Source of the DNA: Hybos culiciformis
Taxonomy: Eukaryota; Arthropoda; Insecta; Diptera; Hybotidae
Assembly: GCA_964007475.1 (NCBI GenBank)
Contig: OZ023274.1
Span: forward strand, 79,557,303-79,621,302
Direction of reading: 5' to 3'
Length of the DNA: 64,000 nt
In this document: piece by piece, positions 22,072-34,333 of the stretch
Layout: the number at the start of each line of letters is the position of its first letter
How positions within the stretch are numbered: position 1 is the stretch's first letter
Notes under the pieces: generated by a model
Database searches by the model: none
Told to the model about the DNA's origin: nothing
Seen by the model: only the letters and a program-made list of their open reading frames with translations
Translations under genes and position numbers: made by a program

Positions 22072-24176
22072 GGGTGGAATTATGTAACTTTGTCGTTTTT
22101 GTGACAATCGACAATTTCAAACACGATCAATTTGTATGGACAATGAAAATTATTGCTTCGCGTATTTAATCATCATCATCTGTTGTATATTATATTTCTT
22201 TCTGTCAAAAAAAGAGTTTATTTCCTCTCTTTTAGAGAAAATATATACAAAGTAAAGCTTACTTCAAGAAAAGAAGAGTCCAAATTGTAAATGTGTGGGT
22301 TATAAAACTTAATAAAAACCTAAAATTTCAACTGATTTATAGAGTGAACTTTGATTTATAAAATATTTAAAAAAATGTGAGCGCGGAGAAAAAAAAATTA
22401 TGTACCTACTTTTTTTGAATTTAATAGACAATTGTCGAAAAAAAGTTTAGCTTCACATAACTGAAATTATAGACAATTGTCTATCAAATAAAAACGACAG
22501 CTATTTTTTGGTCGTCAATTTTAAAACAATAAATTAATAAATCAAAATTTTTTTTTTATAAAATGTCAATTTACTTTTATTCAACAAATGATTTTATTTC
22601 GTAACCATTGATAAGGATTACGTTTTTTTTTTTTTGTTTTTTTTTAATTATTTCCATTTCGTCGAAGGTTCAAACTGTTGTTGAATAAAGAATAAACATC
22701 TATAAGCATCTTAAAAAAATAAAACGTTTTATTTTTGAAGTGAATTAAAAACTTCAATAATAAGAAAGTCTAAATATTTGGCCATTAATTTCTAAATTAT
22801 AAATTAACAAAAACTACAATGTATCATGTTAAAATTTTGATTTACGATTTTATGAATTGTAGGAGGTGAGAAGGGCTAATATTTAATCCTTGAATGGCAG
22901 TTTTCAAGATGCCTTATTGAATGTTATTTATTATAGAATTTTTTTATTTTTGGACCATTTGATAGTTTAATATTTTTATCTGATTGACCATTATTGAAAG
23001 AAAATACTTGGCTTATTAATAAAAATAATTAAAATAAATTGTTTATTCTTAAACAATTGTTTTATAGTTATAATTTATTCTCTAATTAAATTTAATTTTT
23101 TAAACACTAAAAATCATTTAAATTAGTTATGGCTCCTAAAACCTAAATTTTTATAAAAATGTATTATTTCCTAGATAATGATCAGAAATTAAAATTATAA
23201 AATTTGAATTAGATACCAATGTAAATATGTACATAATTCAAGGAAGATTATTTGCTTTGACTCAGCTAAAAGATGCAAAACTAAAGAAGCACGTTTGATA
23301 AGTCATTCTATTGTTATGTTATTTATCTCTTAGATAATATTGTCAAGGAAGAAATATGAATCGGAACAAACGAAGTATGTTAAATATTAACACAAAATTT
23401 GACCCAAGCAGAAGTACTTAGTTCTGAATAAAATAAAATCGGTTAAGAAAATAATCATTTTTTAATTAAATAAATACATTTTAATGAAGTAAAATAATGG
23501 TTTTGTTTTTCCAAAATTAATGAATTGATTGAAATATTTGTTTAAAATTTATCTTAAAAAGAAGTAGGTACTTTTAATCAACATAAAAGCATAAGTTAAA
23601 TAGATAGTTAAATTTATGATTAACGAATTATAAATAAAACACAATTATGAAAAAGTGTAAAATAAGTATGCGTAATTTTCAAAAATTTCATAAAACCTTA
23701 AATTCACAATTTATGCGAAATTGAAGTGAACACCACACCACATACGAAATAAAAAATTTTCTATATCAATTTTCACGTTGCCATTATAAAGAATACAACT
23801 AAAAACCTTTTGTTAGTGTATGTTTTAAAATCATAAATACAGTATAAAATTTTTGAGTTTGTTTACTAAATTAAGAAATTATTGAGAGAGAAAAAATGTG
23901 GTTTAATATTTAAAAAAAATTCTCTACACTATATTTTTTGCTAAAACGATATTTAAAAATTCACGATATTTTTTCATGAAGCAAAAAAGTCGAATTGGTC
24001 GTGTTTGTGATCGAAGTCGACAATTAAAAATTTTTTTTTTCGTTAATTTCTGAATAATATTATGAGAAATGTGATTTCCACCTATTAAAATTACATGAAG
24101 CAAAAAGTCAACAATTGTTAAATTTTGTGACAATTGTCGATTGTCGACCGGTGACAATTGTTATATGATTCCACCC
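22072..24176. mobile_element. 2,105-bp non-autonomous TIR element inserted in the LINE (3-bp duplication CAG)
   Basis: The ends are GGGTGGAATTATGTAAC and, inverted, GGGTGGAATCATATAAC. CAG lies on both sides (22069-22071 and 24177-24179). Removing the element plus one CAG makes the LINE RT frame continuous, which proves both the boundaries and the order of events. Subterminal sequence is rich in ACAATTGTC/TCGAC motifs, and a CAAACACGAYCAATTYG block is present near both ends in inverted orientation. The 2-kb interior is AT-rich with no transposase. Three-base duplications occur in PIF/Harbinger (usually TWA), CACTA and Zator-like elements. The ends do not clearly match one I know. Confidence 0.9.
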
Positions 24177-25230
24177 CAGGTACCCAAATGGACGTTATTT
24201 ATAAAGACTTAAGTAAAGCTTTTGACCTATTACCGTACAATATCATTATTTTAAAATTGACTAAGTTAGGTTTTCCTTCTTTGTTTATAAAATGGGTATC
24301 CTCATACCTAAAAGACAGAACGTACAAAGTAGTTTTTCGATCTTCTATTTCATCTTCCTTCTGTACAACTTCCGGAGTGCCTCAGGGTAGCCATTTAGGA
24401 CCGTTACTCTTTGTCATCTCAGTCAATGACGTCGTATATATGATAACTGACTGTCACATAAATATATATGCGGATGACATGAAAATATTAAAGGAGGTAA
24501 AAACAAGTGAAGATGTAGCGAAACTTCAACGCGACCTTAATAAATTTTTTGACTGGTGTGTTAACAACAACCTTAAATTAAACGTTGGCAAATGTGCTTA
24601 TGTTAGTTACACTCGTTGTGCTAATTCTCTAAATAATAACTATTCTTTTAATAACGAAAACATTGTAAGAACAAATTTAATTAGGGACTTAGGTGTAACA
24701 TTTGACGAAAAATTGACATTTAGAGAACATTACAACACAACCATTAACAAAGGTAGTTCTATGTTATGTTTTATTAAACGATGGAGTAAGGAATTCGATG
24801 ATCCTTACGTCCTGAAATATTCAACTCAAGTCTGGTCCCCCTATTATAAAGACCATATTCTTAGAATTGAATATGTTCAAAGAAACTTCCTTAGATTTTC
24901 TCTAAGCCATCTTCCATGGCAGAATAATTTTATACTCCCTCCTTATAAATTTGACTTCTTTAGAAAAGAGAAGAGAAATCGCTGATATAACTTTCATTTT
25001 TGATATTATCAACAATAAAATCTCGTCCCCTTATATTGCCTCTAGAATTGATTTTAAATATAATAGGTTTCTTAGAACTACAAATTTATTCACCATCCCT
25101 TTTCATCGAACAAACTAGGGGAAATTTGAACCCGTAAATAGAATGCTCATGAACTGTAATAAATACAGCCATGTATTAGATTTTACTTTTAACAAAGAAA
25201 TAATAAAAAATAAACTGTTGAAATGTTAAA
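24177..25230 (+). pseudogene. LINE reverse transcriptase, C-terminal part
   Basis: It starts in the same frame in which the left half ended and gives YKDLSKAFDLLPYNI (first catalytic Asp, about 24200), SGVPQGSHLGPLLFVISVND (about 24374-24432) and YADDMKI (catalytic YADD, about 24467). The thumb region (LQRDLNKFFDWCVNNNLKLNVGKC) follows. Near 24820 a few expected codons are deleted between LKYS and TQVWSPYY. A frameshift near 24965 passes to a frame giving RREIADITFIFDIINNKISSP and further C-terminal sequence to about 25230. The protein would copy LINE RNA at the insertion site. This copy is inactive. Confidence 0.85.
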
Positions 25231-25345
25231 TTAAAATTAAATTTAAGTTAATATTATAAATTTAAGTAAATGTAAGTTTTTGTAAATTTAAATTTTTATA
25301 AATTGTTTGAGTTAAGCAATGAATAAATAAACAAATAAATAAATT

Positions 25346-26600
25346 ATAATTTTTATACAAGTGATATTAAAATTCATAATTTTTTATATAATAGTGTATT
25401 CGCACTGTTTTTCTGTTGCTTACAATTTTTATTCCAGTTCTAAGATTGGTGTTCGCACTTAAAAATTAATACAAACTGACATATTTTTGTTATTAAAAAA
25501 AAAATGCAGTGTGTGCGATAGTTTTATCAACATTTTGTATATCTTAAAATTTAGATCATTGACAATCCAACAAAAAATCAAAAAGTGCTCAAAAATATTT
25601 TTTTTTATGTTTTCGATATATTTACTAAATTACATCCTTCACATCCTTGAATATGAGTGAAAATAAACAGGAATTTTTCAGTTCCAGTAAAATTTTAATA
25701 TATATGCATATGAAGAATTAACTGAACTATATGACAGTATAAAAGATGTATTTTTAATAAAATGCGAAAACGCTATAATGTAACGGTAATGTACCTCATA
25801 TTGCATAACAAACTTTAAAAACGTCTTGTTGCACTGCAGATAAATTCGTTTTTTTTTTCGTACCAAAACCTCATTGTGGTTTTCGTTCGACTCCAAATTA
25901 AATTCCAAAAGTATATAATATTATATAGGACTATTAGAAAAATCGAAGATCCCTACTCCACTCTCTCAACCAATGAACTTATAAAAGGAAGTGTTAATTA
26001 ATGTTTCCATTTTTTTTTTTCGAAATTTATTCCATTTTTCTATAATTACCGGGAAATTTATGTGAAAAAATATTTTCCAACAAAATTGCTATAATTTACA
26101 TACATTTGAATGAATAGTGAAATATTATACTATAATAGAATTGGAAATCAAAAAATCACTGGCAGTGATTTTAATCATTTCGGATTGTAATAAAGTTCTT
26201 ATATACTTTCAACTCAAGGACAGACGTATCTTAATAATTAAATATTCTTTGTAAGCAATCGGAAATAGAACAAGCAAAAAAAAAAAAGTTTTGCACGTGA
26301 AATAAAATATAATTCATATTTTTTTTCCTTAAATTACATTTTATTATAATATATGTATAAGAATAAACTTCTATCAAAACTGAAAAGCATTCAGGTTAGT
26401 GGTCTTTTGAGGATTATACGCAGTTAAAAAAATAAAATAAAATAAAAAAATCCTTTAAAGTTATTTATACATTCTCAACCTTTTATTACAGGTTCTTTTA
26501 CATAACAAAGCTAAATAATATCTTGTTGTCCAGAATAAAAAAATTTCGTAAAAGAAAAATTTAAAAATTCGGGTTGCGAAACAATAGAAGAAAATGGCGC
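25346..26600. other. AT-rich DNA without recognised genes
   Basis: A GTGTTCGCACTTAAAA string at about 25451 recurs at about 60107; otherwise A/T-run sequence. The minus-strand frame at 25678-25908 has no recognisable similarity. Confidence 0.55.
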
Positions 26601-26602
26601 AG

Positions 26603-26710
26603 TGAAATAAGGCCGCGGGAAATAAGGCCGCGATAGGTTTTTTGTTGCGGTCTTATTTCATTTTGAAAAATGAAATAAGGCCGCGAAAAAATCCTCGCGG
26701 TCTTATTTCA
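26603..26710. repeat. Foldback cluster of five GAAATAAGGCCGCG units
   Basis: TGAAATAAGGCCGCG or a one-base variant occurs forward at 26603-26617, 26619-26632 and 26671-26685. It occurs inverted (CGCGGTCTTATTTCA type) at 26647-26661 and 26696-26710. The alternating orientation lets several hairpins form. Locally GC-rich in an AT-rich setting. Likely a decayed foldback or MITE end cluster. Confidence 0.8.
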
Positions 26711-27226
26711 TTTGCTCTCCAATATACACCTAAATAAATATTTAGACGAAAGAATTGGATTATGATTTGTAACGAAATGTTTGTTTTTGTTTGGGATATT
26801 TTTACCATCGAATCAGATATCGTGCCATCAATTATTGCTCAAGCTTTTATATACTTATGTATGAAAAGCTGTTTTTATTGAAATTTCATTTTCATGTAGC
26901 TACCATGATAATGTGTTCCATTACAGATTTCAATTTTTTTTTTTGTTATCTCGGCTAGGCAATCTGAAATGAAGCTTGAGTTGAAACTGAGCTTTACCAC
27001 TACCACATGAATTCAAAAAGACATAAATCATTTACACACAATTTTGCTCTCAAACTTGCTCTCAAAATCCATTTAAAATTTTCTTTAAAATGCATTTAGC
27101 GTATATAAATATATATAAATTTTTTGCTCGTGGCAACTTAGTTAAATATGCTATTTGTCAGTTTATTTTTACTTAAATTTTCTCCTTTTTTGTATATTTA
27201 ATACACACATTTTTCCTGAATTTAAA

Positions 27227-27276
<50 letters not shown>

Positions 27277-28128
27277 CTTATGTGTTGTATGTAAGAAAGC
27301 AAAAAAAAATATTTTTTTTTATTTTATAACCATAAATATCTATTACAAAAAATTTAACAAAAGTTCTGTAAAAAATTTAACAAAAGTTCAGATATTTATC
27401 TCACAAGACAATTTAAAACGATGCAAAGAAAACCTCTACATAAACTTTCTTTCAAGGAAATTTAATGCCTTCGAAAAATGATTTATTGCAGGAAATTACA
27501 TATGTACATATAATAAAATTTTCTATAAAAATGAAAAAAGTGTAAATTATTTTTTATATTTTCGCTAGGTAGAAAATTGTGTGTGAGTAATATTAAATAT
27601 ATATGAAGAAAGATACTAGACTGCGATATAAGTTTATTTAAAAATATATATTTGACATAACCCAATGTTTCAGATATTATTTAAATGTTCTGATAAATAT
27701 TGACAAGTTTATTAATATCTAATGTGTTTTACACATTAAAAAAATCTTTACATGTATAAAATTTAAAATATTTTATGCCGGCAGTAACATTATATATACT
27801 CATAACTTAATTATCGATATTTTAGTTTTTTTAATGAACTTACTTAATAATCGTTTTTGTTTTATTTTATTTTTTTTATATATAGGTACCTAACAGTTTT
27901 TCGACAACCCTTCTAAAAAATGCTTCGCGATCCCTTTACTAGAAACACTTAAAAGTCTTATAAGATCAATTTCCCAAATACATAGATTCTTCTCCAAATA
28001 TAAGAAGCATTGATTCATAAATTATCCAACTGAAATATTGCTGTTTTTTTCGGATAAAATATATATTTTTCAAATTAATTAAAATATACATATAATAAGT
28101 TCAAAAAAATTACCATCATTTCATAAGG
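26711..28128. other. AT-rich DNA with a (TA)n microsatellite, no gene
   Basis: A pure (TA)n tract of about 36 bases lies at 27233-27269. The small frames here (27272-27481, 27483-27665) are AT-rich and resemble nothing known. Confidence 0.6.
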
Positions 28129-28136
28129 TCTATGCA

Positions 28137-28971
28137 CAGTGGCGGATCTAAGTTTTTTGGGACCTGAAGCTTAGTTATTTTCGAGGCCCTCAAAGTCCAT
28201 TATCTGTTTTTCAAACCAATGTTAAGAAAAACTTATTTTTTATTCAACTTGTTCCCAGTTTTTGATGCCATTTAAAAGGATTCTATCAAAAGTTTTTTTT
28301 TTTTTTTCAAATTTAAATTTTGAGAAATATCAATTTTTGGAAAAGGCTGCGTACAGTCGGTTTTAATGCTGCGTCTCAGAAATTGACTAGTAATGTCATT
28401 TGAAAGACAATTGAATGTAGATAATTTTGCGCTATATAATTTTATCCCTACGATAAGGGAAAGTGTCAAAAATTGTCTTTGAAAGTCATAGAAATAGCTT
28501 GGAATAGAACCGCTGGAAATAGAACCGCTTGTTTTTACGACTTTCAAAGACGATTCTTGACATCAAAAACTAGGAACATGTTGAACAAAAAATAAGAAAA
28601 CGACGTACGCAGATTTTTTCTACCTAGTGTATGTACATATGTACATAAATAATAGGAAAATATTTTAATTCAAGAACAAAAAATTTAAATAAACAAAAAT
28701 AGAAATAATTCCAGACATTTTAGGAATTGAAAAAGTTTCCTAGAATTTTTAAACAATTAAAATCTCAATAGGATAAGATTTGATTTGAACCTCACCTGCT
28801 TAACAGATAATCCTAATAAAAAATGGAACAAACGTCAAAAAAAAGTATTATGCTTTATCGTATTTTATAACCAAGTTTGTTTTATTTACTCTAAAATGTA
28901 CTTTATTTTTGAGCCCCCTTTTAGGGGCCTGAAGCTGCAGCTTCATTAGCGTATAGGTAGATCCGCCGCTG
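28137..28971. mobile_element. hAT-type MITE, 8-bp target duplication TCTATGCA
   Basis: TCTATGCA is present at 28129-28136 and 28972-28979. The ends are CAGTGGCGGATCTA and, inverted, CAGCGGCGGATCTA; CAG-initial ends plus an 8-bp duplication are the hAT signature. Inside lies a second, larger imperfect inverted repeat: 28225-28265 pairs with about 28560-28605, and TTGTCTTTGAAAGTC near 28469 with GACTTTCAAAGACG near 28539. No transposase. The 28272-28547 minus-strand frame is a chance frame in the element. Confidence 0.9.
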
Positions 28972-28979
28972 TCTATGCA

Positions 28980-30427
28980 TATAATTATTGACGATGTACA
29001 AGCTAGTTTAGTGAAATTTTTCTATTCAAAATGTTATCGATTCGTTGATATCGAATTATTGCTTTCTTTGAATTATTGAATAATATTTTAGCTGATAAAT
29101 AATTCTGATAATACTTATCCTGAGAATAAAAATATGCATTATTAAAAATATTTAGAGATTATTATTATTATTTTTCATTATAATTTTCTTTTTCAACAAC
29201 AATATAATATACCTACTGAATTTTTAAAGGATGGACTCCAGGAAATGTTTTCAGTTAGAGTGTGCCATCAATTATAATAGTAAAAAAAAAAATTGTTTTA
29301 AATATTAATATAAAATTTTTTAAAAAATTTTTAACTTAGTTGAAATTTTAAAGGTTTTTTTTTTAAAACAACATAGATAAAAAAAAATTCAAGGTTTACT
29401 TTTTAAGTACCTATCCATTATGCATGAAATTTATAGTGCAAATTTAAAGTTCGCCTTGTTAACATTCTAGAGAGCCGGTATTCATATTTTTTATATTTCA
29501 ATGATTATTTTTACATGAAAACATTATTTAAATTTAGTCACCAATGAATAATTTGTTGAAACCAATAGCTTTGCATATATTCAGAGGGGGTTATTATTAT
29601 TTATTTTATTTCGATTGAAAAATCTTTCGAAAAACAATATTCTCAAATTGGATTTTGATGCAATTCTATGAATATATATGTATTTCTATTTCCATTCAAA
29701 TATTTTCATTAAAATCAAAATATTTTGATAAATTGAGAAAACGTTTAGTAACATAGAAAAATCATATTTTTCAAAAATAAAATATTAAGACAAAATGTTG
29801 GTATTCTAATATATGAAATTGATTCCACCTATCAATACACAACTGATATTTGAGCTTCCAATTTACAAATTATTTCTTAGATATTTTAATTTCATTAAAA
29901 TATATTTTGTTCTCGTTTTTTTTTTTTTTTTGTAAAAAAGATATAAATCGTTTAGTTCCTAAATTTTGTTTTTTTTTTTGATAAAAACAAATTTTTTTTT
30001 TTGTTTTTAAAGTAGGAAAAAACAGAAAAAAAGGTTTCATTTTCATGGTTTTTATTATTTTGGGTCAAATATATTTTACTTTTTTTATTTCATATTTACT
30101 TTTTTGTTACTTCTATTTCGAACAAATAATAAAAACAATAGGAATATATTTTTATATATTTTCTTTGTTTATTCGTCTAGCTAATAAATAGATACAAACG
30201 AATATTTAGAAAAGAATAAAAAGGAGAATAAATTTATGTTCTAAAGTCAAAAATAATTGGGGAAAAGATAAAAATCCCACATATAATGTTTTCAATATAT
30301 TTATTTTCAATAATATCTATTTTTGTGAATAAACTAAATTAATTTTTGATTATAGTTTTGTACACTAAAGAAATAGATAACTGCGGCATAGCTATAATTT
30401 CTTTATATTCCTTGCTACGTACGTACG
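28980..30427. other. AT-rich DNA without recognised genes
   Basis: Homopolymer-rich. It ends with a perfect 16-bp palindrome CTACGTACGTACGTAG at 30415-30430, next to the duplicated repeat. Confidence 0.55.
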
Positions 30428-30700
30428 TAGTTGAAATCGAACTAGTGAAAGATTTTAGCAAAATTAGCTATTCTTAATAGAAAAGGAAAAATACCTTGTA
30501 TTTTTACTTTTTAATAAATCTGTTCAAATGATTATAGCAATATTTAGTAGCTATATTTTGTACATAGTTGAAATCGAACTAGTGAAAGATTTTAGCAAAA
30601 TTAGCTATTCGTAATAGAAAAAGAAAAATACCTTGTTTTTTTACTTTTTAATAAATCTGTTCAAATGATTATAGCAATATTTAGTAGCTATATTTTGTAG
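30428..30700 (+). repeat. Tandem duplication of a 137-bp repeat
   Basis: Copy 1 (30428-30564) and copy 2 (30565-30700) start TAGTTGAAATCGAACTAGTG and end with AGTAGCTATATTTTGTA, with only a few differences (for example CTTAATAG against CGTAATAG). The near identity suggests a recent duplication. Confidence 0.9.
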
Positions 30701-30750
30701 CTGATTATCCAGAGTTTTTAGTCCGTTTTCCATTAAAAAAAAAACAGACA

Positions 30751-30862
30751 CAATTCAAATCGAACTAGTGGATGACATTAGCAAAATTTGCTGTTTGTGA
30801 TAGCAAGAAAAAATAGCTAAACTTTTTAATGTATCTATTCATGTGATTATAGCAATATTTGC
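30751..30862 (+). repeat. Third, diverged copy of the 137-bp repeat
   Basis: Shares CGAACTAGTG, ATTAGCAAAATTTGCT and GATTATAGCAATATTTG in the same order and spacing as the two tandem copies, with many substitutions. It is preceded by a TAGTCCGTTTTCCATTAAAAA string (from 30719) resembling the start of the 52921 repeat. Confidence 0.65.
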
Positions 30863-32088
30863 CAAAACAAATTCCGAAATATGTAATATTTTTTAATATT
30901 TTAAAATTATATTTTCGGGTAGCAAATGTTGCTATACAATTCATTTGCTATATACATATTTGATTATAGGGCGATCGTTGAAATATTAAAAAAAAATCCT
31001 CCATACTTCATTTATGAGGTATACTGTTCTATATAATTTTTTTTTCCTCACTATATTTGTATATTTATACATCTTTACCACATGTATAATTGAATATGTT
31101 TGTATAAGGTTTATTTGTACATTTCATGAAAGAGAATCGTTAACTTTTCTTGTGATATATTTTTATTATGTATCTTTTTAAGTCAAAAATTGTATTTTCA
31201 TCCTAACGAACGAAGGTTTCTTTTTTCAAGTTTTTGAAGTTTTTTTATTTTTCAATGACAAAGGATATTATATTGAAACGAAACATAATGAATTAATTAT
31301 TTGTATAAGTTTTGCCAAATCTATTATAGTGAATGATTACAAAACAAAAATTAAACAAGAAAAAAATTAAAAACAGATGTGAAATGAATCGGGTCTGAAA
31401 GCAGTTGTTATTTTTTACTTTATAGTGGAAAAATTATTTTCCAGTATCCTTTTAATAGTATCAAAGAGTATATTTATAACCATAAAATATAATAGTACTT
31501 GATTATAAAAATATAAAATAATCAAAAAAATTTTTTTTTAGTAAACTTCAATGTTGACTTTATTGACCATAATTTTACCAATATATAAGTATTAATTTTT
31601 TTTTATATAGATAGATTGTAAAATTATTATAAATTCAAACCATAGGCGATATTTCATTTATAGGTATATAAATTTTGAAAAATCTTTAGACCTTTTATTA
31701 TAAAAATATACATAAGTATATATCTATATGTCGATCGTTCTTTTTATAGAAAAATAAAAAGAAAAAAACGTTATAATCCAATAAAAATAATGTCCCAAAG
31801 GATAAAAATAAAAATAATTTATTGTTGGGTTAATTTTACAGTTTATTTATTATTAAATTTGCTGATTTGTATCAAGGCATATTTATTTTTTCTATAAAAA
31901 TAATAAAATAATGAAAATACTTATAGCAAAATAAATGAATTTTATGTCTATAATGAAGAATTTTCTTTTAAATATAGTAGAGTAGAAAACTGGCAAGAAT
32001 GTAAATAGAATGTTGAAAAAATTTGTTATGTAGGTTGTTGTACTATATAATACACAAATACATAGTTTAGGAAACGTTGAATAATTCT

Positions 32089-32129
<41 letters not shown>

Positions 32130-34298
32130 TTATATTTATTTCGTGAAACGCCTTTTATCATTGAATTCTAATAAAATAAACTAGAAAAATATTTCTGATC
32201 ATGATTTTATTTAACTTCCGAGATATTTTGTTCCGTATATATTTATAATTATGTTTCATAGATACATGAAATTTGAAAAATTCGAGTCAGTCCATTGAAA
32301 TTTTGAAGGCAACATTCGTCCACTTTGATCTCATTGGTGACTGATGATTCGAAAAACTAGGCAGAAATTTAATGAAAAAAAATATTTTTCACACTTTATA
32401 CCTACTTACAATATTATGAATCTAAGATGTGAGTTCCAAATTTGACTGCACATATAAATTGGGGAAAAAATTTCTTGTTAATTCTTTTGTAGACACACAT
32501 TTTTTAAATTTTGAGTTGTTTTAAACTTAATAATTTGTTAATATTCCTACTGCCCTATGTTTTTATAAGACTTACTTATTAGGTCAATAAGAAAAACGGC
32601 TTCGACTTATTAGGTCACCAAAATAAAAATTAAAGTAGGGCTCTTGATTTTTTTTCGTAGTAATAGTAATGATAGTATGAAAAGATCAATGCAACTCTGA
32701 CACTATACTTACTACATTATTCATATTCAATTTATATTGAATTATTCTTTATTATTTTGATATAGTTATAATAAAATTAAACATAAAAAAAATATTCTTG
32801 TGAACAATTTCATAAACAATTATATAATTTATCCATAGAGATTTTATAGGATATTATTCAAACAAAACAATAAATCAACAACATTCCATATAATTCTATT
32901 AAAAAATGCTCACACAAATGAATTATTACAAGAATAATATAATCGAACTCCCAGCGGAAATTTATAGCCTTTTTTTTTTTAAATAATATTATTTTATTAA
33001 ATTATCGCAAATAAAAAATATATTTTACAATATACAAACTGTTGAAGGTATGAAAAGTAAAATTGTAAATGATGAAAAAAGAATTATAATGCAAATTGTT
33101 ATTGAATTTATGATTTGTGTAGATTTAAAATTAAACATCTATATCTTAAAATATTCAAGAATAAATCTAGAAAATCTATAAGATTTTTGTAAAATTCCCA
33201 ATTTTTTTAACTATCTTCAGGTTAGTTGATTTGAAGAATGCAATTATAATCAGAATACATCATCAAGAACTTTGTAGTAAATCAGACCTGTGATAAACAG
33301 CGAAAAGGAAACAAAAAATGACGGTTGTTGTCACTTTAAGTGGCTGCAGCTTGGGTTTGAGAGCGAATTTCAAGAAAAGAAAAAAAATTACCTTCTTTCG
33401 ATTGAAACATTGAAAGACCTCTCAGTGAATTTACTAAAATCCTATGTGCAAATGGTCTATATATTTTTGCTCTATATATAACACCATGTCTATTTAAATA
33501 CTATTTAAATTTTCAAATGCCAACCAACTAATATCAATCTCTGTTTTCTTTCCAGATACAAAAAAAAAAAACAAACAAAGAAATCATAATAAGTAACATC
33601 GTATGATCGTTATTCCAGTTTAACAAAAAGAATAAAATATTATCAAAAAATAATATACAAAATAAATAAACGTGATATAAAAATGAATTCTTAAATTTTG
33701 TTCAAATCAAATTGCAAAAAAAAAAAACATATATTTGCGAAAAAAAAAAAAATAAATAAAAAAAGTAAAAAGAAAAATGTTTATTTTAAAATAAAATTTC
33801 AATGTTAAAAAAAGAAAAAAAAAGAAAAGAGAATTCTTTATGTTTTCTTTTACTTAACAAAATAAAAAAAGAAAAAAAATTTTTTTTTTTTTTTTTTAAA
33901 TAAAACTTTAAGGGAAAAGTGAATTTTTAAAGGTGTTTCGATATCCTTTTTTTTTTTTTTTTTTTTTTTTTGATAACTTTTTTGTTATTTTTTGCTCTGT
34001 TTTAGTCCTTTTTTTTTTAAGTTGACGTCATAAAAGAAAAATTTTTATTAAAAAGGAAAATATTCTGTACTAAATTATTTGATTTTATATTTTTTTTTTC
34101 TGTACTCTCATATTTTGTTTACATTTTTCTTAAAAAAGAAACAGTGTATACCTATGTATATACATATAAAATTTCAAAGTCTTTGACTTGTCTTTAAAAT
34201 AAAACAAAATATCGAGAAAAAAAAAAATTGAATAAATTCCTTTAAAAAAAAAAACTGGAATAAAATATCACACGTACATATTATAGCTTCCTGTAATC
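30863..34298. other. AT-rich DNA upstream of Epac, no gene resolved
   Basis: Contains (TA)n at 32092-32120, very long T and A runs (33720-34000), and a mildly GC-richer patch at 33283-33385 with an open frame I cannot identify. Promoter or 5' UTR exons of the downstream gene could be here, but nothing shows them. Confidence 0.5.
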
Positions 34299-34333
34299 AT
34301 GGCAATGGAATGGATAACAGCCATTGATAAAAG
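34299..34333 (+). CDS. Epac: Epac/RapGEF4-type Rap exchange factor, coding exon 1
   Basis: ATG at 34299 begins MAMEWITAIDKR, cut after two bases of the Arg codon by a GTAAAG donor at 34334. An in-frame TAG at 34284 supports this start; that same TAG could also be a splice acceptor joining a 5' UTR exon. A second ATG is two codons on. The peptide, with W, DKR and the following P, matches the extreme N-terminus of Epac2 proteins, just before the first cAMP-binding domain. Exon 2 completes the Arg codon (AG+A), so the splice phase is consistent. The protein is a cytosolic cAMP sensor that loads GTP on Rap1/Rap2. Identification is from remembered family pattern, not a search. Confidence 0.75.

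Larger units (their letters stand above)
21281..25345 (+). mobile_element. Jockey/CR1-like LINE, 5'-truncated, split by a DNA element
   Basis: Only the second ORF (reverse transcriptase) and a short 3' region remain. The endonuclease is missing and the fragment starts directly after an unrelated stop at 21278. A 2,105-bp TIR element interrupts it at 22072-24176. The 3' end is rich in AAATAAAT units (about 25320-25345), typical of LINE tails. The RT motif order and the C-terminal REIADITFIFDII...RTN...INRM-like region match Jockey-superfamily elements. No target-site duplication of the LINE itself was identified. Confidence 0.85.
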
